Shown here: in pieces, positions 1 to 9,505 of the stretch
How the letters are laid out: each line of letters starts with the position of its first letter
How positions within the stretch are numbered: position 1 is the first letter of the stretch
NCBI GenBank assembly: GCA_002633025.1
Contig: NMRB01000916.1
Location: 35,729 to 99,728 of the forward strand
Direction: 5' to 3'
Origin: Notospermus geniculatus
Lineage: Eukaryota > Nemertea > Pilidiophora > Heteronemertea > Lineidae
DNA length: 64,000 bases
Notes under the pieces: model-generated
The model's input: the letters and a program-made list of their open reading frames with translations, nothing else
Databases searched by the model: none
Told to the model about the DNA's origin: nothing
Made by a program: the position numbers and the translations under genes

Positions 1-607
1 GTCATAAAGGAATCAACCATAAAGGTTTAACTGCGAACGATGAGCTTACTGAGGGATACACTTCCTGTGTTGCCACCAGATGTCTCTCACTGCCTGAATT
101 TTGGCTTTACGTAATAGGCACGAGCTTCAACTTTTTTTGTGGTGAAGAGGTACATGAACCTGCCAACATGATGCTTTGAATTCCATTTCTGACGATAACT
201 GAACTATTTTCAGCACAATTAGTGTTCCATGTACAAATGTACGTCAGCCTATTCAAATGTACACCGATGACCCTGAACACACATCGTTCGTGGGGTTCTC
301 ATTAATTCAGACCTTTTGTATCATAAGATCAACTAGTCGGTATTCAACAAAATTTGCAGTGAATGTGCAGAAGGGCCTATCACATGGAAACGTCAGAATG
401 CAAATCTGTTGGGTTTTAAAGGGATATTGCCCACATTTATAAAATGCTAAATTTGTCAGTTGAACCTTTATGGTTGATTCCTTTATGCCAACGTCCAATA
501 GTTATCTACGTCCAATCATATTGTGACAGTAGGCCTACACTATTATGTTTACCCCATTTGACTGTTTATACTACAATTTCATGGTCAGGTATCTTGCCCC
601 AGCTATA
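1..607. other. Intergenic, no gene seen
   Basis: Only short open frames with no recognisable protein. A TAGGCCTAC word lies near 530. The composite foldback element begins at its right edge. Confidence 0.5.
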
Positions 608-684
608 TTTATTATACTGTACCCGCGCCCCAATACCGTCCTGGGCGGGAAATCAGAGTAGGCGGACGATTGTCATGTGGGCCG

Positions 685-902
685 AGCTTAGTACGGCCGG
701 TATTGTATAGAAATTGCCGTCAAGCGAATAGGCCCTATTGGTATGCAACAGGCCTCGTTGTAAAATGATCAGACCATGACTTGATGTAGTCCGTGAATCA
801 CCAGAGCGCCGCGAAGTTTTGACATGCTAAAATTGCTGTTGCATACCAATAGGGCCTATTCGCTTGACGGCAATTTCTATACAATACCGGCCGTACTAAG
901 CT
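685..902. repeat. Long hairpin, 66-bp arms
   Basis: Arm 685-750 is the reverse complement of arm 837-902, essentially without mismatch. The loop is about 86 bases. The outer end of the arm (AGCTTAGTACGGCC) is also the inner end of the outer arms of the surrounding element, so the hairpin looks like a secondary rearrangement of it. Confidence 0.8.
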
Positions 903-921
903 ATAAAACGGTGTCCCCCCA

Positions 922-1312
922 TAAGTCCGACACTTCACAAGTCCGACATCCCAAAAGTTCGAAGTATCGTAAGTCCGACAATGGAAAAATCACTTCAAAA
1001 TGTACCACAATTCCGAAGCACCACAAGTCCGACATCCCATAAATCTGACGTTTAGAGAAAGGTATCATAAGTCCGACGTTCAGAGAAAGGTATCACAAGT
1101 CCGAAGTACCATATAAGTCCGACATCCCATAAGTCCGACAAGAAGGGGTTGGGAGTTCGGACTTATGGTACTTCGGACTTGTGGGATGTCGGATTTGTGG
1201 TACTTCGGACATGTGGGATATCGGAGTTGCGGGACGTCAGACTTGTGAGATGTCGGACTTGTGGGATGTCGGATTTGTGGGACGTCGGACGTGTGGGATG
1301 TCGGAGTGGGGG
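922..1312. repeat. AAGTCCGAC short-unit array with strand switch
   Basis: From 922 to about 1145 the motif AAGTCCGAC recurs about nine times with spacers such as ATCCCAT and GTACCAT. From about 1155 to 1312 its complement, GTCGGACTTGTGG-like, repeats every 16-17 bases. The whole block is therefore a degenerate palindromic satellite. Confidence 0.75.
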
Positions 1313-1316
1313 GAAT

Positions 1317-1496
1317 CTATAAAACAAGAGGTCAATCTCCAGAATTCACGAATTTTCGACCCCAAACGGGGTCTTTTTCAAGTGGAACTTTACAATCTGA
1401 AACTCTAGAGTTTCAGATTGTAAAGTTCCACTTGAAAAAGACCCCGATTGGGGTCGAAAATTCGTGAATTCTGGAGATTGACCTCTTGTTTTATAT
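1317..1496. repeat. Near-perfect loopless palindrome, ~90-bp arms
   Basis: The centre lies between 1406 and 1407 (CTCTAGAG). The two 90-base arms match almost completely, including CCCCAAACGGGG against CCCCGATTGGGG. It could fold into an uninterrupted hairpin or cruciform. Confidence 0.85.
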
Positions 1497-1622
1497 CATT
1501 TTGTGTGTCAATTTTGTGCTATTCTGTATCTTGGCCGTACTAAGCTCGGACCACATGACAATCGGCCGCCTACTCTGATTTCCCGCCCAGGACGGTATTG
1601 GGGCGCGGATACAGTATAAAAA

Positions 1623-1999
1623 ACAACCTTGGTGGCCAACTACAGTTTGCATCTTGTTCGGCAGATTTTCACAGCTATTTAGGCCTACAGTAATCATTAG
1701 TTTTCCTAATGTAGCTTTTAGGTTTAGTACATGTATATACTCTCTATCCGGAATTTTAAGACCAGGGGCCGGTTGTTCAAAAATCCCCAAGTTAACGTAT
1801 CGTTAATTTAACTTTTTACGTTAAAGTCCTAAAAATTACGTTAGCTAACATAACGAGAAAATTCAGTTGTACAAATCATCGTTAGCCACTTCGTCAACTA
1901 ACGGTATCGTTAAAGTGATTCACGTTAGTTGCTAGGCAAATTACCCATCACTCCCCACTCTAATTGGTCACTTCCTGTCCAATCCAAAATGGCTGCCCC
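1623..1999. other. Gene upstream region / possible MITE remnant
   Basis: There is no coding region. GGGGCCGGTTGTTCA near 1765 resembles a MITE terminus, and many ACGTTA / CGTTAA words follow to about 1930. No clean right terminus could be found. Confidence 0.35.
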
Positions 2000-3520
2000 A
2001 TGATTGAAAAAAAGCCCAAGAGGGAGAGAAGCGTGAATTTCTCAGTCACCGAGAAGCACCCCCTCCTGGATTTGGTTGAGCAGGAGCTAAACGTGTTGAG
2101 GGCTAAGTTTTCGTCATCAGTGACATCCTCAATGAAGAAGGAGAAGTGGGAGACGATTGCCAGGCAAATTAGTGCTATTGGCGTGGCTAATCGAACCACA
2201 TCTGCTGTTAAGGAGAATGGGCCCAGCTATTCAGTAAAGCCAAGGAGGCATATTCACGCCAACGCCAGCACTCTCAAGGCACTGGAGGTGGGGGCAAGCT
2301 CCCTCCAGTAGTAGACCCCATTCTTCAACGTATCATACAGAAATTTGAGAAGGATGCAAGCCTTGTTGGAGTTGGGGGTGGATTTGAGACGGCCATTGGT
2401 GGACAGCAGCCAGCTTGCACTCAACTTGCTCCTAGGCCAAGGCCTATTGCCACTTTGGAACATGTGGAATCAGCAATTGAGCAGCCTGCCTCAACAGCAA
2501 AGCCAGTAGCACCAGCAGCAGAGTCCGGCATTTCTTTTGAAGAGCCTATGGCCGCAGGTATGAGTGTTTTTTCATCGAATATTGTGAATTACAACCACTT
2601 TTCTACTCGTATTTCCCGAATATTGTCTGCTTGTCGGCCCCAAATAGCTAACAAGTCAAAGGTCAAGGCCGCCGCGTCACTCACCTGCATGCAGTGTGTG
2701 CATCAGTGCATGGCGGGCGGACACATTCGCGACTCAATCTAGCGCCTAGCCATTTTAATATGTGACCAGTAAAGAACACCTGCATGTTGACAACCCAAAT
2801 TTCCGTAACTTTCTGAATCTACAAGTTATATTCTTACCATCTAATCCCACTTTCCTAAAGCTCTGCCACATTCTACAAGAACTACTGGCTATCGTGCTTA
2901 CTGGGCATGCTCAGTCCACCAATGGGATGCCATCACATCAAATGTGTATAGTATCAATGATTGTCCCACCAAGTGATATTGATGGACCAATGAAGCAGAC
3001 AGTGATTTATTTTAAAGTTTAAAAAAAGGAAGTTAAGTGTGTAGTTTAATTTTGTGATCCTTTTTTTCGAAAGTATGTTACATAAGTGATATTATTTTAA
3101 ACTGGAAATTTCTCAGTGTATTCTATACAGTGCAGCAATGACTAAGAAACGCATGCCAAAAACATATGCATACAATATCACAGCACAAAAAATCCCTTTC
3201 ATAAGAATTATCTCATTATGCATTGTCTAGTGTCACAAACCCAGCTGCAATGCATGAACTCATGAAAATTCAAGTTTTCTGTCAACATAGGTAGGCCTAT
3301 AGGCCCAGATGCCAAATGACACATTTTACATGCTCTACTTTCTTTCAGACACATCTGATCAAGTTGTTTCGAGTGAACCAGTTGCCTCCTGCTCCACTGA
3401 ACCCTGCATTCAGTATTTAATTTTGGAAGGTGAGATTCAGAGCTTCCTATCTGAGACTCATACTACTTTACACTTGAGAAATAAATGGAATTCATCTGAA
3501 ACTATTTTTTGAGCTAAATA

Positions 3521-3575
3521 GTTGCAACTTATGTTATGCAACTCTTAGAAAGAGTTGCATAACATAAGTTGCAAC
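3521..3575. repeat. Hairpin in intron of Myb/SANT-like gene
   Basis: Arms of 26 bases (3521-3546 and 3550-3575) are exact complements, with a three-base loop. It lies between exons 2 and 3 of the Myb/SANT-like pseudogene. Confidence 0.8.
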
Positions 3576-4155
3576 TCTTTCTAAGGATGGTTTAAGAAAT
3601 TCTCTTTTGATGAAAATCACGGATTGCCAAAATTCAGTGTATTATAAAATGTAAATTATGACTAATAATGGTTGAAAGGCTAGTGTCTCCCAACATTTGT
3701 CTCCCGGATTTGTCTCTCATTCCGGAGTCATATGTGCAAATTCATTTTCCTGTGATGTAGGCCTAATAGTCATTCGTACATTGGAAATTGAATCTTTCTC
3801 ACAGAAGACGTACACAGTGAAGTGCCACCATCATCCAAGAAGCCAAGGACAGGACTCCCAAAGGCCACAGGTATTACATGTATTTAATTTTTTTGTTCAA
3901 ATTGTTCCAAGAATCTCATGAGTTACTTAATGTTTTCAATAAGCTTTTCTCTTTTTTTAGGATCAACCAAAGCAACAGCTAAAGCTTTGCTGAAGGATGC
4001 CAAGACCAATAAGGCCAATAAGACCCAACAGGACAACTTAAATCTCTAACATGAAGTTCTGCTGGAGACACTGAAGGCGCAAAGAGCAATAATTGCTACA
4101 CAAGAGCTACTACAGCAAGAGGCAAATTTGCGGATAGAACTCCTGAATGAGAGAC

Positions 4156-4446
4156 CAGGGCCGTATCTAGCATAGGGACGGGGGGGGGGGCAAATGCCCC
4201 CCCCCAGCCGATTGTTCAAAAAAAATTTTTTTCAGCGAAATCAAATGGGATAAAAGATCATTATTATTCGTGTCTCAGAGCAAAGGAAATTGACTTCAAA
4301 TCGCATCTCAGAGCTTCTAATTTTCAAAATGTTTCTGGGGGTCCCCCGCAAAACCGGCCGCACCGGTGCTTGAAGGCAAAGCCCACGTCCGTTGAGGACA
4401 TCTGCTTAAAATGCCCCCCTAGCGAAAAAAGCTAGCTACGGCCCTG
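4156..4446. mobile_element. MITE with 5-bp target duplication GAGAC
   Basis: The termini are CAGGGCCGTATCTAGC and GCTAGCTACGGCCCTG. GAGAC occurs immediately on both sides (4151-4155, 4447-4451). The interior has poly-G next to poly-C and no open frame. It splits a coding exon. The same termini occur at 37528-37670 with a different 5-bp duplication, so this is a mobile family. The superfamily is not determined. Confidence 0.8.
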
Positions 4447-4726
4447 GAGACGACTGTTGGGTGACAAAAGCCTGTTTTGAAATTGCTGTAAACATTAGCA
4501 ATGAAATTTGAGATGATGTTTGAAATAAATTCAATTCATATTCTGAGCTGAAATGTGAGCAGTCTCTCTTTTTTTCAGTTAAGAAGTACGGTAACCTGAT
4601 CTGCCGAAGCATCACTTCACCCAGGAACCTGTACCTCCATTATAGCAGGAATGTCCATGCCCAGTAGCAACACTAATCAGGGCTAGGGTTAGGGTTTGGG
4701 ATCATTTAGAACCACTTTCAATCATT

Positions 4727-5087
4727 TATGCCGTGTTCACACTAGGGTTTTATATCGAATCCAATTCGCAATAAAGGCCTACTCCGATATAACGCGTCAC
4801 ACTCAATTCGAAATAGATCACTTTTTACCGATTTAACCAAATCGGTTTCGATTCGCATTAGCCAAATCGAATTAGTTATGTACCGGTACTGCAAAGTATA
4901 AATTCAACATGTTCAATGTACGCCTAACGTCATGACGTAGTCTATTTCGGGTTGAGTGTGACACGTTTTGTTTCGAATCGAAATCGGTTTAGTTGTAGTG
5001 TGACCCGACCCGGCGTAACCAATTCGATGTCCGTATTTCGATTTACGGAAACCGATTTCGATTCGCAATAGGTGCGAACGCAGCATT
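4727..5087. repeat. Degenerate MITE with inverted ends
   Basis: The left end TGCCGTGTTCACACTAGG is mirrored, with mismatches, by the right end GGTGCGAACGCAGCA. The interior repeats TTCGATTCG / CGAATCGAA words in both orientations. No open frame. Confidence 0.5.
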
Positions 5088-5762
5088 AGAATAATTTACA
5101 ATCAATCGTACAATCATTTCCAATCGCTTATAATCATTTCCAATCATTTACACTGTGACCTACCAAAAGAGGGTAATTTATATTACCCTCGTAAAATGGC
5201 GGCTCTCCAGTCTGTCGATTCGGTAAGTTTATCTGCTCTTATTCCTTCCCTATTCGATTTTAGCAGTCCCTCTGTGGATGTGTCTGTAGATAAAACTGTC
5301 AGGAACACGCCAGTATATGTGACGAACCCCTGTAAGTGCTAGTATTCGAGTAATTTGGCCGTGAAATTGCCGACTTTGACGAGGGTAATATAATCGGGAG
5401 ATTTGAAGCATACGAGGTAATACTGAATTTATATAACCCTCGTCCAATCGCCAAATTTCAGCATCTAATTTCGGGAAAGATCGGGATTTCAGCATGTTAT
5501 GCTATAGATGACTTGAAAGAGTAACATTTTCTCTACCTCCCTGCAAAAAGCCAGCTTCGTAGCTACATCTTGTAAGGAAGAGGAGCCAAAAATCCGACTG
5601 AATCGATAGACTGGGGAGCCGCCATTTTACGAGGGTAATATAAATTACCCTCTTTGGTAGGTCACAGTGATTTAGAATCACTTAGATTCATTTACAATCA
5701 ATCATGCAGTCATTTGGAAGCATTTACAATCATTTAGAATCATTTACGATCAATCATACTAC
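5088..5762. repeat. Decameric AATCATTTAC minisatellite, split by an insertion
   Basis: Units close to AATCATTTAC repeat at 5088-5150 and again at 5670-5762, with a short outlier at 4700-4727. The inverted-repeat element at 5151-5669 sits in the middle, so the array predates that insertion. Confidence 0.65.
5151..5669. mobile_element. Inverted-repeat element, ~70-bp ends
   Basis: Left end 5151-5222 (CACTGTGACCTACCAAAAGA) and right end 5601-5669 are reverse complements over about 70 bases. The motif GAGGGTAATATAA recurs inside. There is no transposase frame, so it is a non-autonomous element inserted into the decamer array. Confidence 0.75.
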
Positions 5763-6180
5763 ATGTATCAGTGTCAGCCAGGAGATTTTCCTACAGGAGC
5801 TAAGTCACTCCCTTGGATTGTCACGGGAGCTTTAAATCACTCCCCAGGTGCACCTCAGGGGAGTGACTCACTCCCTTCTGTGTTGACAGGTATCAGACCC
5901 GGAGGGCCCGTCTCAACTTGAACGGGATGAGAGTATAGGAAATTTCATTAAAATTAAGAAGTCATCCACTGAGTGGCACTGCCAGCACGACCTAAAATTT
6001 TTATTTTAATTTTAAAATTTAATTTTAAAATTTAATTGTAAAATTTAATTTTAAAATTTAATTTTAAAATTCAATTTAATTTTTTTTAAAATTCACACGG
6101 CATCAGTCACAAAACTGTGAATTAATGGCACGATTTGCTGCACATCAGTCGGGCGTGAACATGCCAGTTAGTTGAAATCT
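5763..6180. other. Intergenic; AT-rich low complexity
   Basis: 5998-6085 is almost pure A/T made of alternating TTTAAAATTTAATTT words. Before it lie CACTCCC / GGGAGTG inverted words (5805-5875). No gene. Confidence 0.5.
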
Positions 6181-6418
6181 AATAGACTCTATCACTCCAA
6201 TAGAGCGCAGCACCTGACGGTAACTTGCTAGGCCTACAGTACAGCGTCACGACGTCCCTTCCCCCATTCTGAACGCGGTGAGGTCACTTGAAAAACCTCC
6301 ACTTGTTTCAGCGATCATGACGTCGTCTCACGTCAAGATGTCATGGAATGAGTACGGGACGTCGTGACGCTGTAGTACCCGTCAGGTGCTGCGCTCTTTT
6401 GGAGTGATATAGTCTATT
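6181..6418. mobile_element. MITE, copy 1 of a two-copy family
   Basis: The inverted ends start AATAGACTCTATCACTCCAA and run for about 45 bases, including GAGCGCAGCACCTGACGG. The interior holds CACGACGTCCC and its complement. A second copy lies at 20958-21181. No coding capacity. Confidence 0.8.
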
Positions 6419-7529
6419 ACGGGCGTGTGATTGCACCGGTGGTTTTCCCATGCACGAGCGTCATGAATCGCGCCAGAGCGCGCCGGTGCGTTCACGCCTG
6501 TTTCCTGGCTGACACTGTAATGTATAAAATTATGTCATTAGAATCACATACCGCCCAAACCACCCTAGTGGTGCTGCTAGGCATTGGAATTCCAAGCTTA
6601 ATCTTGCCACCTACAAATGTGGTACAAGTTGATTGACATTATTATTATTATTATTAAGTGTACTCATATAGCGCCACTTGAAAATAAATTGTCAGTGGCG
6701 CTTTACAGTGGAATAAAACATAATTTAAATACAATATAATGAGTAAAACAGGACAACATAAAATGTGGTAGTTTAAAACATTTGATCATTTACGTAAAAC
6801 AGTTGATAAAAAGGTATGTTTTAACACAAGACTTAAAATTTTGATAATCGCCAATAGATCTTATATGGCACGGAAGTGCATTCCAGAGCTGGAATGACAT
6901 ACCGGTACATGTAAGTTTATCTACACCCGTGTGATACCCCCGGGTGAAATACTACTGGCAGTACTGGGCCAGTTTAAATACAATTTGTTCTACACAAAAG
7001 TACATCTTAATTGTTAGTCATATTTCTGCAAACCATTCAACAGACTTTCAGCCAAATATCCTTAGAAGGTTCCACTATCAAAACTGATACGCCTACAAAA
7101 GTCACAAAAACATTCCATGATAAAAATGTTGATTTTGTGTGTCTTTTTCTGATAATTTGAAACATCATAATTATGAAAAAACTCGAGTCGTTAAATAATT
7201 ATGATGTTTTCAAATTTCAAAACTTTTGATGCAGAAATATAACCAAAAAGATTCGTACTTTTCATGTGGAAGAGTGCAAAAATTGGTCCATTTACTGAAA
7301 AAATCACGATACCATGCAGTGTGACATTATCCCCCTGGAATCGAAGTCCGGTCTTACCAGTCAGGAATTTTCGCCCGATCGCCAGTTGTCGGTCAATTGA
7401 ACTGCGCAGCTCGAAGGAATGGCGCGCATTTCAATCTACCAACTTGCAGTTCATCGCATTGGCCGACAAGCATGCAGCCCATTTGGACTGCTAGCGCTTG
7501 TGGGTCGATTGGCCCATCAAACGTTTGAT
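6419..7529. other. Intergenic with retroelement tail and hairpin
   Basis: From 6636 a (ATT)n run is followed by ATAGCGCCACTTG and AT-rich sequence to about 6905. This resembles the 3' tail of a SINE or LINE on the minus strand, like the GCGCTATATAA plus (ATT)n tail at 46516-46558. A hairpin, GAAACATCATAATTAT against ATAATTATGATGTTTTC, lies at about 7159-7211. Confidence 0.4.
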
Positions 7530-7760
7530 TCACCGACGGAAGCAGACGACAGAAACTGTCAATTTTGTGACTTAAGCGAAGTGGACGATGAAAATTATTT
7601 TATTTCAGCTGCGAATTTCTGCAGCAAGAAAGATATGCTGCTTTCCAAATTCATGATCTTAGTAAATTGTCCCAATAATCTCTCTGTCATTGGAGGAATG
7701 GTTCCTCCCGGGTTCATAGATCTGTCAGATCTTTTCGACATGGAGAACCCCCTGCTCTCT
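7530..7760 (+). pseudogene. Remnant of a non-LTR retrotransposon C-terminus
   Basis: The frame reads RNCQFCDLSEVDDENYF followed by a Leu/Phe-rich tail. It resembles the C-x2-C...DE-x-[HY]-F-x(3-4)-C knuckle that ends many LINE reverse-transcriptase proteins, as in the better-preserved copy at 45618-46361. The His and final Cys are not kept. No reverse-transcriptase motif survives upstream. It could be chance similarity; confidence is low. Confidence 0.35.
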
Positions 7761-7897
7761 TACCACCCTGGTAGCACATTTTATTTTGGTTCCCGATCTT
7801 GATGATCGGGAACCATATTTTTTTGGGCCGTGTTGTCAGTGTGTGTCTGTCTGTCCGTCTGTCACGCCTCCATTATCTCCTTCACAGCTACAGCTCT

Positions 7898-8303
7898 GGC
7901 CCCGTATTCATAAAACTACTAAAAGTCTAAGTATGGGGAGGTGTGAAAAAGGGCCCGGATTATAATCGGATTATAGAGGGGCAATTAGCTCGCTGTTCCT
8001 CCTGTCAGGTAGGTCCTCCAAGGTCATAGCAAGAGGATCCTGGAAACAAACATACGCTAATTCATGTCCCACGAAATCTTGAGAATGAGCTCGTCCCTAG
8101 GTCTCTAAATCTGAACCTGGGTACAGTTTGTAACAAGAAAGTTGACCCAGGGTACAATTTCACTTGACGACATCGAACCTGGGTACACTTTATGTGTACC
8201 CAGGACGACAATAACCCCTTCAGCCTAAGGATGACACTTCCTTTGTTCAACACAAAAGATAAGTGTCATACTTAGACTTAAATTGCTTTATGAATACGGG
8301 GCC
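7898..8303. mobile_element. MITE with GGCCCCGTATTCATAAA ends
   Basis: The left end GGCCCCGTATTCATAAA is mirrored by TTTATGAATACGGGGCC at the right. Inner AGTCTAAGTA / TACTTAGACTTAA also pair. The interior carries several CCTGGGTAC words like those in the element at 20313-20620. Related palindromes are at 32690-32821 and 51921-52033. No open frame. Confidence 0.7.
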
Positions 8304-8307
8304 TGGT

Positions 8308-8597
8308 TACACGGGTATTGGTAAACAGAGAAATCAAGAAATGAAGAAAACGAGAACTCCCAAGATCGATTAGTTAGACCTCTGTCTTTCGACATTATTC
8401 AGTTAGCACGTGTAAGGCCATATAAATAAAATGTTTGATTATCATCTTTCCACTCTCAACTTTTGACGAAGGCGTGAGTTTTTTAAAACGTTTTATTTTG
8501 AGTTTGAGGATGCAACTAAGTATGGTAACCACGGTAACCATCTTGATGAGGCCGAATTTGATTGGATATCATGCACTGAAATATAGAGGGCGACACC
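8308..8597. repeat. Left arm of a 6-kb inverted repeat
   Basis: 8308-8597 (TTACACGGGTATTGGTAAAC to the GGGCGACACC region) is the reverse complement of 14090-14358 at high identity. One gap of about 30 bases sits near 8375-8405. Between the arms lie a hairpin and a LINE. Confidence 0.75.
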
Positions 8598-9216
8598 AAG
8601 AATGACCTTGACCTTTGAAGTGACCTTGACCTCAACTAGACCCAAAAGAGGGCGTTACTCTATCATCTTAGTTCCAAATTGCACCGCTAGGGGTGCAAAG
8701 TCGCGGATGATCACTCGGGAGTACTCGGGCATCTTCAGAATACTTCGGAAATGTTCGGCAATTTCCGGTTTTTCGGTCATAACGATCGGAATCGGTCGGA
8801 ATCTTCGATGACGTCATCACTGACCTTTGACCTTAAATACTGACCACTGACTTACTTAAAAAAATGACAGGAAGGAAGGGGAATCATGGGTCCGGACTAT
8901 CTATTTTCGGACGGACGCATATTCTAAGCTTGTGTACACCACTGATCATGTCAGTATGAAAGGTCAAAGGTCAAAGGTCAGTGATGACGTCATCGAAGAT
9001 TCCGACCAATTCCGATCAAAGACAAAAAAGTTATGGCCGAAAAACCGGAAATTGCCGAACGTTTCCGAAGTATTCCGAAGATACCCCAGTACTCCTGAGT
9101 GTTCATCCGCGACTTTGCACCCCTAGCGGTGGAATTTCGAACGAAGATGAGAGTAACGCCCTCTTTTGGGTCTAGTTGAGGTCAAGGTCACTTCAAAGGT
9201 CAAGGTCATTCTTGTT
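8597..9216. repeat. Hairpin element with ~240-bp arms and DR1/CRE motifs
   Basis: 8597-8840 pairs with 8957-9216. Both arms contain TGACGTCA (8809-8816 and 8985-8992) next to AGGTCA half-sites. In the right arm three AGGTCA units spaced by one base (8961-8980) form DR1-type repeats. Loop 8841-8956 is unpaired. No coding capacity. The motif identity is direct; any regulatory role is inference. Confidence 0.7.
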
Positions 9217-9505
9217 TGTTTAAACATATTTTTATTCCAGACATGATATGTACAGGAATAGGGTTTGGACCAAAAGTTCTTACTGAACTTACAAACGTCC
9301 TTACCATATGCCAGTTACAAACAATCGTAGAATGAAGATACATTGTTTTGCTATACATATTAGAACAAAAATGGACAGATGAACAGCGTGCAGCAGTGAA
9401 ATGAGACATTCGCGAGTCAGCCACGAGTTGAACAGTAATAGCTTGATGAGATTTTAATAAAATAGCAATGTTACCATGATTACAGGAAAATTTAGATATG
9501 AAAGA

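Larger units (their letters stand above)
608..1622. mobile_element. Composite foldback (inverted-repeat) element
   Basis: The outer arms, about 608-698 and 1533-1622, are inverted copies that include GGCGGGAAATCAGAGTAGGC and its complement. Inside are three further palindromic layers: a hairpin (685-902), a block of short repeats that flips orientation near 1148 (922-1312), and a near-perfect loopless palindrome (1317-1496). No coding capacity is visible. This is the structure of a non-autonomous foldback-type DNA transposon, or of nested MITEs; the family is not recognised. Confidence 0.7.
2000..4480 (+). pseudogene. Myb/SANT-like DNA-binding domain protein, 4 exons, disabled
   Basis: Inferred exons are 2000-2557, 3349-3429, 3805-3870 and 3961 to the terminal exon; every junction is GT-AG and phase 1, so the reading frame connects. 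The start is ATG at 2000 (MIEKKPKRERSVNFS). The first ~80 residues match the Myb/SANT-like domain of Harbinger-derived and NAIF1-like proteins (LLDLVEQE, KWETIARQI, GVANRTT). A Gly-rich PP linker and a C-terminal segment rich in Leu, Glu and Gln, likely coiled coil, follow. Three lesions are seen: loss of one base near 2215 (after VKE), an in-frame TAA at 4047-4049, and a MITE at 4156-4446 inside the last coding exon. Without the MITE the frame would end at TGA 4478-4480, and AATAAA lies at 4524. Such proteins bind DNA in the nucleus. A recently dead gene, or a sequencing-error-damaged one, is possible; the MITE argues for real decay. Confidence 0.7.

Noticed and set aside
257-710. Small frames in the first 700 bases
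   Set aside because: Under 90 codons, overlapping on both strands, and the last one runs into the foldback element.
4681-4700. Telomere-like GGGTTAGGG repeat
   Set aside because: Only about two units, next to a decamer repeat; too short to mean anything.
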